64,000 bases of DNA from Amoebophrya sp. A120 (GCA_905178155.1 CAJINV010000003.1:10051979-10115978); one strand, 5' to 3'; counted from the first letter of the stretch, positions 21,297-32,522 are shown. Translations and numbers: made by a program. Notes: generated by a model from the letters alone, not told the origin.

Positions 21297-23475
21297 AAAA
21301 TTATGCGATTACCTTTTATCAACTAACAAACATCCTCCACTTTTTCTAGCAACGCGAGCTTCGCGTTCGCCTGTAGGTTTGCACAACTCAGAAATTCGAT
21401 CTCGAAAGGGCATTGCGCTAGATTCAAAGATCAAGGCGGAAACAAACAAGCGCTAAAGACCTAACGGAAGCGGGAGCACCAGCGCTCAAGAGGTGGGCAG
21501 CGGCCGACGTCGACCAGTGCCAGGCGTGCGGCCACTTGCAAAGCGCATGCCCTTCGCCGTGGCGTGCTGAGCACCGCGCCGCGGCCCTTATTAGCGGGCG
21601 ACCGTAAATGGTGGATCTTAGTACCGATGGCGATGGGGCGAACGGCACGAAATACAGCATCGCGGCCCTGTCGTGACTTGCGCAGAATCCAAATGCTCAA
21701 GGCATAACTTGGAGCGCTCTTGCGTCGGTCAAAAGCCTGCGAAGTTTGCTAGCAAAATAAAACTCACGGTCATGCGCAAAATGCATTTACGCCGCTGGCG
21801 AAAAGTTCGTTTGGTAGCTCGGTGAGAACTTTCGTGGGCTGGCTTCAAAATCTAACAGCAGCGCACTGCTTCCTCGCAAAGCCTTGCAATTTTATTCACT
21901 CGCGTCGAGTGGTCTTGCTTTTGCTTTGGAATTGGCCCGGAAAGATTCTTTGCGTTGTTGCCGGTTTTTTATTGACGTTCTCCCGTGTTGCTTCAGAGTT
22001 TGAACATTTTGAAAAGTGCTTCCCCGGCCCTGCCTCATGAAACTAGCAGGCGCGAGAGAAACTAACAAAACAAAACACGATGGGGAAGCCTCGCGAGACT
22101 ACTAAGGAAGCGACTAGCTACCCTGTTTTCTGCTTCCGAGTTTCTGGCGTAGTGGTGAAGCGCTGGCAGGTGTAATTTGCCCACAAGGCCGATGGAACGG
22201 CAAAGCAGCAGGAGTTGCGTCACGTGCCCTGTACGAACGAACAAGGCAGCACACCCAAAAAGGATTCTGCTTACTTTCCTGTAAGCTGGTTAGCCAAGGC
22301 TTGTCAGAATTCATCGCGGAAGACCGATGGAAGTCGTCGCCACTGCGTGCGCAGCTTAATGCAGGCACTGGACTGCGCTGAAGACTGGGGGAATTGCGGC
22401 CACAGCTCGCGAGAACTGTAGCGCAGCCCAAGGCGCTAAAGCTGCATCCCGAGAGAATTGCGGCGACAGCGCTCGAGGCCATAAGTCGCCCGGATCATTT
22501 TGGTCCGTAAGCAGGACGCTCCTGCACCCTTACTCCGGTAGCCCGGGAAAGCCGGCCCGTAACGCTGTGACTGTCGCCGTTGTTTCTGTAGCAGCTAGGG
22601 AATTTGGGCGGTTTTTGTTGGTTATTAGTTGGTGCGTGCCTACTGTGGACCTAGCCAAATTTGCTGTGAATTGATTCGCCCCGGGATCTGGATGAAGCCT
22701 GGGCCTTGCAGTCGGTTTTTGTGGTGTAGCAGGGCATTGCTGCGGTCGTTACCTGCGTGGCGATTTTTGTAATCACCGAGCGGAATGCGAATGAGAATGG
22801 CTCTGCCTATGTTCACTTTCGAGGAAGCGCGTCGGTCGGCAAGTAGTAGCGCGCTGCCGTAGTTTGCTTTGCTATTGCTGACGGCTGGAGGCGGCGGTCT
22901 CGTACTCGTACTTTTGCCGTCGTGGGAATTGGCGCAGAAACTTCGCCCACGATGTGGGTGCTGAACCCCTTAAAATTTTCGGCGTCTAGTGGCTAAGAAG
23001 CTTGCGCCATATTGCCTATCGCTCCGCTTCACTTCACTCCAAATCAAAAGAAAATAAAAATATATTGCTTTCTTGGGAAGCAGTGCGCTCATTATACGTA
23101 AAAACAGAACGACCAGGAGTACCTTGACCTTTTTCGGAAAGTGGTGGGGAAGCCGTTGGTGCAGTACCTCCCCGAGCATTTGAGACGCTTGCTATTTATC
23201 ACAAGTAGAAAGCACCACACTGAAGATATTACGATGTTCATATGTACGGCACGACGAATTCTGCATCCCCTCCTGTGAAGCTCCAGTATTTTTTCTTCTA
23301 TTATAGCGACTGGACGGAGCTTGAGGTTAAAGATACGGGCACTACAGATGGGGAGGCACAACTCGCAGATTTGTTGCACAATGTATGAGCTGATAGCTGG
23401 CTGGTGGCCGTGGTTGCGCTAGAAACTGTCGCCCCCTGTTGGTTTTGTATCGGACGAGTGCGCTTCTATTTGCAG
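21297..23475. other. Intergenic or intronic stretch without a clear gene
   Basis: Moderate GC, T-rich in parts. Several 60-120-codon ORFs on both strands have no motif. One + ORF with a hydrophobic stretch (21822-22040) could be an exon, but nothing supports it. No repeat shared with the rest of the window was recognised. Confidence 0.4.
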
Positions 23476-24119
23476 GAGATAACTTTTGGGGCGGACTTAG
23501 TGCGCGACGAGCCCTTGCTACGGAGGTCGTCTACGACTGCTGGTGGTGCGGCCGAGTTTTCAGCTCTGAGCCCTGCGGCTCTTGCGTTCAGTCTCAGTGC
23601 CGGCGGGCGTGCAACGCCGACTGCAGCGCAGCCAGCCTTATCGCGGAGGGGCGCCACTAGAACCTTCTCTCTCTCCAAGTTCGGATACAGTTCCAGGAGG
23701 GGAGTGGCCACTTCAAAAGACGTGGCGCGTAAAACGAGAGCGCGAACTGTGGGAGAGTCGGACGATGACGATGAGGAGATCACAACGACTGGCGGAGCCA
23801 CCACCGAGGAGCAGGAGGGAGCCTCTAGCACTGCCTCCAGTCCGAGCATGGCTGCCGGAGCGGGGGCGTCTGTTAAAGGTACCTCCCTTGTCCGGCGAAG
23901 AGCGCTGCTATGTGGGCAAAACGCCCTTTGTCCAGTCGCAGCCGAGGACGTGTGCCGCGGCGCGACGCGTTCCAAGCTCGGTAGACGGGGTGGTGCTACA
24001 GGAGCGTGCGACCCACTTTCACAACAATCGCCGGATCCTGATGAGTCGCAGAGTCCGGCAAGTACACCGGACGAGGATGTGGAGTATATCTTGTGTAAAA
24101 ACGCTCTCACGCCATTTCG
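23476..24119 (+). CDS. Hypothetical low-complexity protein, internal exon
   Basis: Open frame following the acceptor CTTCTATTTGCAG (ends 23475) at phase 0, up to a GTAAAA donor at 24120. The encoded stretch is Ser/Thr/Ala/Arg-rich with an acidic block (ESDDDDEEITTTGG) and ends DEDVEYILCKNALTPF. It has no recognised domain and may be a disordered linker or targeting region of a larger protein. A second frame (23582-24217) is also open. The chosen frame is preferred because of the splice signals and acidic composition. Flanking exons were not identified. Confidence 0.4.
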
Positions 24120-24329
24120 GTAAAAACAGAATGCACAGTAACCATCTGCGGCTCATATGTGGCGATGCCTATCGCGCATTTTTGGAATTAGAAAAAGGAA
24201 ACCTTGAAGCGCTCTAGTCTGTTTGGCTTTGTTTTTCAAAGAGGAAAACATACAGCACATAATCAGTTCCTGGCTCGCCAGATAGTTTGAAGAAGCTTGC
24301 GCTTGCCTTGTTTTTCAAAGAGTTGCGAG

Positions 24330-24780
24330 AGGACCCCATCGAGTGCCGCTTCTTTATAGTTTCCACAATTTTGTAGACGGCAAAAATGACGCCCTTCTCG
24401 GGCGCTCGCTTTTCAGGCTCGTGCGATTTGAGGCGCCCAAAAAGGCGCCCAAAGAAGCCGCGCGCAAAATGAAGGCAGTCGGCCGGCACGGTACGGCCGC
24501 GATGCCCGGGCCTTTTGGGCGATCGCGAAAGCGGCCGCCCTTTAGCAATATTCCAAACCTGGGCAGCATCGTGAAGGCGTCGCGCCCCATAGAGTGCGAC
24601 GCAAGAAAGCGCACGGGCCCGGCCCGCGTGCTATGCTTGGCCCGATTCTACTCCTGCCGTGGCCGCTGCCGTCTGGGGGGCGACCGGACCGGGCCCGTGC
24701 CGTCGGGGCGGGCTTGCGGTTTGGGGCTTCCTAATGCTGCCAGGGATCCTGGTGGCCATGGGCCGCCACCCCGCTCGGCC
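24330..24780 (+). repeat. Decayed or partial introner-like element
   Basis: Shares the inner landmarks of the family (GGCGCCCAAAAAGGCGCCC, CACGGTACGGCCGCGATG, GCGATCGCGAAAGCGGC and the GGGCCCG...GACCGG core), but the GTAGTGAGG ends are not found. Its borders are therefore approximate. Confidence 0.55.
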
Positions 24781-26074
24781 TAGCTAGCAAGTTGGCAATG
24801 TGATCGGCGGGGGCGCGAGGGACCCGGGAAGATTGGGGGCGCAGCAAAGGCCGCGACGGCCCTCGCTGCGCCCCCCCCCTGGCGCGCTCCCCCGCCGCCC
24901 TCCTGTTCTGCTTATTGCCATTTCACGGCAAAGGCAAAACGGCCACGGCGCCGCTAAAGAATCGCCACGGCGCTTGCTGAGCGTCCGGCGCTTCGCCACT
25001 TAGTTGCGGGAGGCCGGCCGGGCGCGGCGTTTTGCAATGAATCCGGCCCCCCATCGCGAGGAAGGCAAGACGGTTGAGACTACCCCTCTACCGCAGCCCC
25101 GGCAGCGAGCTATGTTTGGCGGCGTGTGATATTTATGAGATCTAGAAGGAACGGGCGGGCGCACGGCCCAGCGCCGAGGAGGCGCAAGGGAGGGCGAGGG
25201 GGGTAGAAGTTTCCGGAGGCAGGCGCCCCACGTCTTTTTATGCCCGCACTACCCAGTTTAGCGCCACAGCCGTAAAACAGAAACAACACACCGCCCGGGC
25301 GGGCGCATGCGGGGTGGGCGCAAGGCCAGCGGTAATCTACAGTCCGGGCGCGGACCCGGTCCGAGCCCGGACAAAAAGGGCCGGCGGCAAGCGTTTGCAG
25401 AACTGTGTCGAGGGCCCGGGTGGGAGGCTAGTCTCAGAAGACAGAACGAGAAAAGCGCGCCAAAGAAAGGCCGCGACGCTCGAGGCACGGCAGGCGCCTG
25501 GCAAGAAGCACAGGAAGGAGGCCGGCGGAAAGGCAGGCGCCCGAGGCGCGCAGGGTGTTGCATTCTAGAAAGAAATAGAAGCCAGAAGCCCCAAAACCAA
25601 AGAAGGCAGGCGCAAGGTAGAAGGCCACGGCGCTGGGTTGCCGGCAAGGCAAGAGACGCGCGAAAGCGCCCGGGCAGGGCCTGCGAACGAGTGGCACACC
25701 GAGCGCCCCGGCAATACCCAAGAGGGGAAGCAAAAGCAGGGCGCCTCCAGGGGGCGAGGGGGGCACGGCGGAAGCGCTTTCGCGGCCGCTCGATCTAATA
25801 AAGTGGCTCGCAAGAATGAAAATGGGAAGGAATAGAAGTGCTTCGTAGTTCGGTAGTTCCGCCTTCGCAGTGCGACGATGCATGGTTCCCGAGGCAATCG
25901 CTCATACTTGTCCTGCGAAATTTGATGTCCTGCTAGGCCAAGGCCCAGGACTAGGCCTAATAACAGCCCGTCGCGCCGTCCCTATTTAGAAAGAAAGGTA
26001 GATATGCTACACGTAATTAAAGGGAGAAGCCTCACCTTGACTACGCTTGTGCGTGGGACCTGTTTTTTCACCGG
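24781..26074. other. GC-rich stretch without a supportable gene
   Basis: Strongly purine-biased on the + strand between about 25260 and 25800, giving overlapping Arg/Gly/Pro-rich ORFs on both strands. No motif, splice-bounded exon or shared repeat was seen. Confidence 0.5.
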
Positions 26075-26371
26075 ATGCTGTCAGGTTTGGATTTGCCCGA
26101 TGTGGTGGCGAAGGTTGTAAGCGCCGCGGTCGGATTTTATACGAGCAGCTTCATGAGCTCCGACTTCGTGACTACGAAAGAGTGGGAGCGGCACTTTCAG
26201 GGTGGCCCCGAGCAGTCTTTCCACCTTGATCGCGACACGTCCACACTCGAAGCGTCGCCTACACGACGGACGATCTCGACCGCAACGGGTGCAACGACGC
26301 TGCTCAACACGACATGTCCGGACCCGGGCAGACCGCTCCGTATCATGAGTGACCATCACCCCACCTCATAG
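26075..26371 (+). CDS. Hypothetical protein or 5' exon
   Basis: ATG at 26075 opens a 98-codon frame ending in TAG, with GC3-rich coding-like codon use (starts MLSGLDLPDVVAKVVSAAVG). No family is recognised. The N-terminal 25 residues are mildly hydrophobic and could form an amphipathic or targeting helix. It may be a complete small gene, or the first exon of a gene continuing through 26.5-28.4 kb. The frame stays open past possible donors, so no splice is asserted. Confidence 0.45.
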   Translation: MLSGLDLPDVVAKVVSAAVGFYTSSFMSSDFVTTKEWERHFQGGPEQSFHLDRDTSTLEASPTRRTISTATGATTLLNTTCPDPGRPLRIMSDHHPTS

Positions 26372-26523
26372 TCAATGCAAGGCTTGTTTAGCATGCTCTG
26401 CGCGCACAAGTGCCACATACATAGAACGTGACTCTACGCAGATTGGAAGCCTGCGCAGGGGCGCACGTGTGTGGCTGATTGATATGGCACACAAAAAGAG
26501 AATTCCCCGGAGCGCAATGTCGC

Positions 26524-26753
26524 GCAGAGGTCATGCCGCGCCGTCTTGCAGCAGAGGAGACGCTCGGTCTTCTTTTGAGCATCGGGAAGGCAGACTTTTT
26601 CTCGCAACATCACTCCTCCGGGGAGTATCGTCAGACGGTCGGGGTCCGACTGCTATCAATACGAAAAGCGCCCCTATCCCTGAGTGGGAAAATGCTCCTT
26701 CTAGGCTTGGGAGTTTCGCTTATGGAAACATTTGCCGGCCTAAGATATAGACA
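26524..26753 (+). CDS. Possible exon of a hypothetical gene
   Basis: After ATGTCGCGCAG the frame reads AEVMPRRLAAEETLGLLL and continues coding-like to RYRQ. There a repeat shared with 45728 begins exactly at GTTCACC (26754), a plausible donor. A hydrophobic stretch (KMLLLGLGVSLMETFAGL) lies near the end. A second frame (26349-26750) overlaps. No family is recognised. Confidence 0.35.
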
Positions 26754-26850
26754 GTTCACCAGTCACCCCGCGCCCTCGGCGAAGGCCGCCGGGGTGGGGG
26801 CTCCTGTTGGGAGGTGTTCCGGAGGGGAAGGTGGAGCCACTGTTTGCGGC
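26754..26850 (+). repeat. Second intron-associated repeat, copy 1
   Basis: Begins GTTCACC and contains CGGCGAAGGCCGCCGGGG, GGGGGCT and GGAGGTGTTCCGG. A homologous stretch starts at 45728 with GTTTACC. Both begin where a coding-like frame should end. Confidence 0.6.
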
Positions 26851-27043
26851 CGGCCTGCTCGCAGAATGTCCCTAGGCGACTCCCTTCCTTGTACAGTTTC
26901 GCGCTGTGTTTTACAACAGGCGACACAGGGGCACGCACCAGTTGGCGCGCGGCAGCGTGCCACGCTCTCCTAGGCCCGAACCAAGAGGCCTACTGTCGTA
27001 TATCATGTGAGTGCAAACAGAACCCGGTGAGGTTCTGTTCATA

Positions 27044-27800
27044 TGTAGTGAGGTCGCCGAACGGTTCGAGCCGGGCAGTTTTCTTGACACTGAGACAGCA
27101 AAACAGCCGGCACTTTGTGGCGCTGTTTTGCGTTTTTTTACTTCAAAAGAAAAACAAGCGCGTCAGCCTGTTTGGTTTATTTGTTGGCGCAGAATTCCGG
27201 CGGGCCGCTATCGTTCCCCGATTGTTGCAAGGACGATAGCGGGCCAGCAGAGACGGCGCCCTTCGGAGGCGCCCACCGCCCCGTGTTATGGCGGTTCGGG
27301 CCGTCCAAGCAAAGGGGGCCCAACAAAACCGCGCACAAGAAAAGGAGAGTGCGGCCGCATGGCACGGCCGCGATTTCGGAACGTTGTCGGCGATCGCGAA
27401 AGCGACAGCCCTTTCGCCAGTGTCCTTTGCTGGGAAGCCTCTGCAAAGGTGTGGCCGTGAAGAGCGGAAATATGAAAAAGAAAGAGCGCGCCAGAACCAT
27501 GACGCCAAACCCCTCCGATGTTACGGGCCCGACTTCTTCCCGCTTCTGGGCCCCGCCCCGGGGCACCCGGACCGGCCCCATACCATCGGGGCTAGCCCCC
27601 GAGGGGAAATTCTGTAAATTTGCCAAAATCAAATCTGCGAAAGGCTTCAAGTGGCCGGCATTCCGTGTGGTGCAACGCTACCCTCGGAGGCGCGGCGGGC
27701 CCGCGAAAAGCAGGAGCGCGGCTGACCCGCGGGCAGGGCGAAGGCAGGAAGGCAGCAAAAGGCCAAAGGCCGCACCACCCCCGTCCCGGTGCCTATATTT
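27044..27800 (+). mobile_element. Introner-like element, copy B
   Basis: Starts TGTAGTGAGGTCGCCG and ends GCCTATATTT. The right inverted repeat is eroded (CACCACCCCCG in place of CTCACTACCCCCG). Flanks CATA and GGCA do not clearly match, so the target duplication has decayed. A TTTGCAG acceptor follows at 27810-27816. GTGAGT at 27008 upstream is a strong donor, so here the element may lie inside a longer intron. Confidence 0.7.
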
Positions 27801-27816
27801 GGCATTGTATTTGCAG

Positions 27817-28394
27817 GGGGGCGCCCGCGCACCTGCTGTGCGCGCTCGGGCGCTGCTGGATGTTGCGGCCACCATAGGCCGTTGTGTTCTTCAAGGCCGG
27901 GCGTCGCACTCACAGCGCAGGGTTGTGATAAAGCTGCGCGCGATCCTTAATTTCTGCAACATGCCATACGGAAAGAAAGTGCCCTCGAAGCGACGCGGCG
28001 GCCTGGCCATCTGCGGACAGGTTTCTTTCCAATTCGTTGCGTTCCTCGTTGCAGTCGGACCAGCAAGAAAGAAAATGTCCTTGCGGCAACTTTGCTCTAG
28101 AAACGCCGCTCGTTTTTGCGGGCCGAGGTGCACTTTTCGACATCGATAACTACTGTTGGGGCGCTTTCGCTGGAACGAATGTCCGAGCGAGCGGAGCCTG
28201 GATCACGCGAGGTGTCTCGGGAAAGCACAGGAGACGCGCCGTCGGAGACTTTTCTGGCCAAGGCCTTCGGTGGGGTTTTCAGTTTTCGGGGAGGGGGGCG
28301 ACAGGCTGCAATATCGCGCACACCTCCCAGACCCACGCCGCTTGTAGTTTTCGATGGAGCCAACAAGCGCGAACGAGATATGGTGAATAGATGA
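27817..28394 (+). CDS. Hypothetical basic protein, last two exons
   Basis: Exon 27817-28020 follows acceptor TTTGCAG at phase 0. An 80-nt intron (28021-28100, GTTTCT...CTCTAG) also has phase 0. The last exon 28101-28394 ends in TGA. The joined product is Arg-rich (GKKVPSKRRGGLAICGQ, then KRRSFLRAEVHFSTSITTVG) with a Ser/Glu-rich middle and the C-terminus GANKRERDMVNR. No domain is recognised. Without splicing the first frame stops at about 28149; splicing removes a stop in the second frame, which supports the intron. The stop codon lies 6 bp before a transposon-like insertion. Confidence 0.45.
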
Positions 28395-28400
28395 CGCACC

Positions 28401-30418
28401 TATGAAGTCACAGAATAGAATTCCGGTACCATCGGAATTACGATAGTTATCGGAAAACCACTACGATAAGACTCCCGATTGCAAGAACTAGAGCAGCGCG
28501 ATCGGCTCGCTTTGCAGCGTTTCCGGCGATTGGCGACGCTCTTGGCGTGTCGCGGAGTGCATGCAAATGAGACATTATTCGACGCGGCCGAGAAGCGCCA
28601 GTGCGTGTCTTCCACTTCCTGCAGTCAGCGGCCGCGAGAGGTCTGGACATAGCTCGAGGGGGGACGTCTTGCGCCCAGGGCGGCGCGCTGTGTTGATTCC
28701 CCCGAGCCGCCAGATCGGCTTCTGGCAGCGCGCTCCTTTAGGCAGCGAAGTTTTTCTAGCTTCTTGGCGCGCTTATCGCAGACCCCGCCCTGCGCATGTT
28801 TTGCCGGCTTTGGGTTGATCGCATTGGGGACGGGGGGGCCGTGTAGCCCAAGCGGCGTCCTGGCCGGACCTGGGGCGTGTTGTTTTCCCGCAAGCGAGGC
28901 CATGAAGCCTCACACGCCCGCGCCCTCTTCCGGGGGACAGGCAGCGCGCGCGCGATCTTTATCTCGGGCGCCGGCTGCCGTGTGGCAGCCTCTGGCGCCA
29001 GTCCCGGCCGCGAAAATCTGCAATGTCTGTCTGATTAGAAAATAAAGCGCACCGCCCCACGAAAGTTTTCAGCGCCGGCAACATGTTGCAAGCGCTTCGC
29101 GGCTGGGTCGGCGTAAGTAGTTTTCCTTCTGTCAGGAAAGCCGGGGCGCCCTGCTGATTCATTGTGCCTATTTGTATTTCCAGCAGTGGCCCTCCGCCCC
29201 CCTTGCCTTCGTCTGCCCCCGCAAGGAAGCAGTGCAGCCCCCGCGCCACCCCACTTTTTTTCCGTCATTTTCCGCCGGCATTAGACTCTCGTCGGCGCCT
29301 CGGCACCACGGGGGCGCCTTCTCTTTCTGCTGCCCTGGATGTGCCGCCGGCGCGCAGCGGCCCGGCCCCAATTTCCCGATTTTATCGTCGAAACAGCTCG
29401 GGCGAAGGTGTTTCGACGTCGAAACAGCTTGCGACGAGCTGTTTCGACGATAAAATCGGAAAATCAGGCCTGGTTGCCCGCCGTCCGCGCAGCTTTTTCT
29501 TTGCCTGGCCGAGTGTGATTTTTGGCCAGCCCTGCTTCCTCAGTGAATGGCGCCCCTTCGGGGGAAGATGGCCGTCGCTTTATCCAGCCTGCCCTGTGTG
29601 GCGCGCTGCGTTTGTGTTTCAGGTGCCATTCTACCCGGTTTTTTTATTTTTCTCGGATTGTTGGGCGCAAAGGCCCTGGGCCTGGGGTAGCAACCCGGCC
29701 TGCGACGGAAGTATTGGGGCGAATGGCCAATGGCCTCGCTCCGAGCGACCGACGCCCGGGCGGGCACTCGCGCCGCCGCCTTTTTTTGTTTTGCTAGCCC
29801 GCGGGGGCTTGCCGAGTAGTCCCACAGCCTGCCGGGCAGCCGTGGCCCTGCGCCCTTTCAAGGCCGTACACAATGGGCGCCCCTGGGTAGCCGGGCCGCG
29901 GGGGAGATTGATCGCCCTCGTGGCGCATTGCATGCGCCCCGCGTAAGGCATGGCACGGGCCCCACATTGATGTAGCGGCACTAGCGTTACGCACCCCTCC
30001 GCGCGCAGGGTTGTGGGGTGGTAGCGGGCCTGGCTCCGCCGCGAAGCAGTCAGCGCCCCTCATGCCGCGCAATGGCGCGTGGCCTCTTGTTGGTTCTCCG
30101 CCTTGCTCTTTTAAATCGCTTGTTGGCCGGCTTTTTGCCTGCGCCCTTTTTTTTCTTGCCTGCGGCATGGTATTGCGTTTCAAAATGCCGCAGCCGATTT
30201 ACTGCCAAGGGGGAGAGGTAGGTAAGCAAGATGGCCGAAATAAAATCGCCAACGCCCCCGCGTTGGCGAGCGGTCGTGGTTGCAGTCAAGTGCCCCGTGG
30301 CTTAGTCGCGGGGCACTGCATCGGCAGTAGATACACGGTAGCGCAACAGTTTTTCGCTTGAATTCCCGATAGCTATCGTAATCGCGATGGTACCGGAATA
30401 AATGAGTGTGACTTCATA
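28401..30418 (+). mobile_element. 2.0-kb non-autonomous TIR transposon with 8-bp target duplication
   Basis: The left end TATGAAGTCACAG continues to about 28454. Its reverse complement closes the element at 30365-30418 (…TGTGACTTCATA), an inverted repeat of ~54 bp with several mismatches; TCCGGTACCAT and ACGATAG are shared. GACGCACC flanks it directly on both sides (28393-28400 and 30419-30426). An 8-bp duplication is typical of superfamilies such as hAT, P and Merlin, but the end sequence does not let me assign one. No transposase is visible; the 260-codon ORF inside (29164-29946) is low-complexity. It contains a 25-bp-arm hairpin at 29376-29459. Confidence 0.85.
29376..29459. repeat. Perfect 25-bp inverted repeat inside the TIR element
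   Basis: Left arm 29376-29400 begins CCGATTTTATCGTCG. Its exact reverse complement is 29435-29459. The 34-base loop holds a 14-bp palindrome TTTCGACGTCGAAA (29411-29424) that repeats the arm's inner motif. Confidence 0.9.
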
Positions 30419-30426
30419 GACGCACC

Positions 30427-30861
30427 ACACACAGAGAGCGGGCACTCCTGCCAATAATCCCACAGAGTGACCCCGGCAGTTTTAGAGAGATCCAAAGAGA
30501 ACGCGAAGGGGAAACATGAGGAAGGAAAGCACCTGAATGATCTCGGTACATAGTCCAGGGCCTGTGCGAGGAAGTCGCACGCTCAAGCTGGCCACAGCTC
30601 TAACTCTTCCCAGACTAGGGCACGCAGAGGCTGGCCTGAGTCAGGTGTCTCCCACAAGCAAGCCGACACGCTACTGCAATAATTGGCGTTCCAGGGCCTA
30701 AGTTGGGGGGTGATCAAGGCGATCCCTTAGGCTATTCCTAAAGTGCGCCTGAGAAGACTCACTATAAGAATCAGCCTGTGGCCTCGCCTGAAGGAAGAGC
30801 GCGCGTCTGACATTTTTTTTGCTGTTCTGACAGAATCAACCTGAGGCCTTGGCTGTTCCCT
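30427..30861. other. Intergenic stretch
   Basis: About 30570-30665 loosely resembles part of the 12.9/13.6-kb repeat (CACGCAGAGGCTGGCC, GTGTCTCCCA). Otherwise nothing is recognised. Confidence 0.4.
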
Positions 30862-31195
30862 GTGTGGTTCGTCTTACATTTTTTTCGCAGCACACGAGAG
30901 GACGCAGTAGCAAACGCAGGCGACGAAAAGGAGGAGGATGATACCGATGAGCAAGGTCTGCGAAAAACAAGCGCGCTGGACGAAGAGGTTGGCCTCGACC
31001 TGAAGCGTGTTCCCCTGCACGGCGGGACCCAATCAACGCAAAAGCCTAGCGCCTCTCTTTCTGCGCAACTGCGGTGGTTTGTGGGTCGCTCGTCACCGCG
31101 AGAGGAAGCAAAGAAAGCCAGAACGATACCTGCTCCGGGCGGTACAAAGTTTGTAGGGAGACCGACCACGGCGTGCATTCGCCACCCTCTCGGTA
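30862..31195 (+). CDS. Possible exon upstream of introner-like element C
   Basis: An open frame with a charged, linker-like product (STREDAVANAGDEKEEDD, then KTSALDEEVGLDLKRV). It runs directly into element C, where GTAGTA/GTATGT donors occur (31193-31200). The phase does not match the acceptor at 32026, so the connection to the downstream exon is not proven and another frame or splice site may be used. Confidence 0.35.
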
Positions 31196-31198
31196 GTA

Positions 31199-32003
31199 TG
31201 TAGTGAGGTCACCGAACGGTTCTAACCAGGGAGTTTTTTTGACGCCTCCCGTGAAAAACGGCCGGCAGTTTTCAATCGGCCGGAAGCGTTTTTTGACATA
31301 AAAGATTTGCATTTATCAATCGGCTTTGGCTGTGTCGGCACCGAATCGCCGGCGGATTCTATCGGTCGCCGATCTAAAAAACGACGCAGAGGAGCCGGCA
31401 AAAGGGGCGCCCTTCTGAGGCGCCCAACGCACCTAATTCCGCCGATTCGGGGCGCCCAAAAAGAAGCGCCGAAAAAAAGCCAAGACTGACGACAAAAGCT
31501 GCGAATCCGCATGCTATGGCCACCATTTTTGGCCACTTTTGGAGGTCGCAAAGACGGCCACCAAAATCGGGCATTTGTAATGCGGGGAGCAATCCAAAAA
31601 GTTCGACTTTTTAACAAAAAAAAAAACAAAAAGCGGAAAGCCCGCCAAAGGCTAAGAGCTAACCCGCATGCTATGGGCCCGATTTGGGGCGCCCGGGGGG
31701 CCGGGCTTGGTGGGGGCCCTGGGGTGGCTATAGCATGCGGGAAAGCGTTTCGATTCAGTGGGCGCGGCTTTTCAACATAAACAACCAAAAGACGCAAATC
31801 CCGCCAAAAGCAGCAAGCCAGCCCGCATGTTATGGGCCCAATTTGGGGGGCCCACAGGGACAGGGTCGACCCTGGCGGAAGGCCTTGTGGGGCCATAGCG
31901 TGTGGGAAAGCGTTTCTCCTCTGAAAAGAGCAAAAAGCCCCGGCGTCGTCCATTCAAAAAAACCCCGAGTGACCTCACTACCCCCGCCGCGGCGGCTATA
32001 TTT
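31199..32003 (+). mobile_element. Introner-like element, copy C (best inverted repeats)
   Basis: Left GTAGTGAGGTCAC (31200-31212) and right GTGACCTCACTAC (31969-31981) are perfect 13-bp inverted repeats; the element ends TATATTT at 32003. Flanks are AGTA (left) and GGTA (right), one mismatch. The middle differs from A, B and D: two hairpin-forming blocks with CCCGCATGCTATGGGCCC and its near reverse complement (about 31665-31745 and 31823-31912). Confidence 0.8.
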
Positions 32004-32026
32004 GGTACTGCGCGGGTCGTTTTCAG

Positions 32027-32522
32027 TAGCATTTTGGAGCACACGCCCAACATAACAGAGGCGGAGAAGAAGAAAGCCGTTGAGGTGGGAAGCAAATTTT
32101 TGCAGAAGCGCATCCGTGAGGTGGAGGATGTGAAGACTCTAGTGGCGCGGAAGCAGGCAGACGCAAACGAGCGCAACCAGCGGACCCGTGGCATGCTAGA
32201 CGCGAACTTTGACCTGTCGACATTCTTCTGGATGCGGGTACAAACTTTCTATCGCCGCCACTTGGAGCAGCGGGTGTATGAAGCGCTACAGGTTTTCGGT
32301 GGGTTTGGAGTTTTGTTCGCAGCCAAGGGCATCCTAGAGGAACGGGCGAGGCAGAGTCCAGCCGTTCTGTGGTGTCGCGCAAAGCTCGCGGATGCTGCGA
32401 GTACTATTCTGAATCCTTCCACTCTCTACGTGTCTCTGGGCATCTCTAGTGGTTATCTGCTGTACCGGGCGCGCGCCGCATTGCAGTTTCGCAACCGGCT
32501 GTCGCAGGATCCTGTCGCCTGA
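32027..32522 (+). CDS. Hypothetical protein, C-terminal exon
   Basis: Follows the acceptor GTCGTTTTCAG (ends 32026) and runs to TGA at 32520-32522, about 165 residues. The product starts ILEHTPNITEAEKKKAVEVG, is helical and charged, then has two moderately hydrophobic segments (YEALQVFGGFGVLFAAKGI and LYVSLGISSGYLLY) near the end, suggesting a small membrane protein, perhaps organellar. No family is recognised. Coding-like codon use throughout. Confidence 0.5.

Noticed and set aside
29164-29946. 260-codon ORF inside the 2.0-kb TIR element as a transposase
   Set aside because: Low-complexity, without DDE/DDD-like spacing or a DNA-binding motif, and it spans the perfect hairpin.
30771-31178. 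135-codon - strand ORF overlapping the exon before element C
   Set aside because: The Ser-rich translation mirrors the acidic + frame; strand context favours +.
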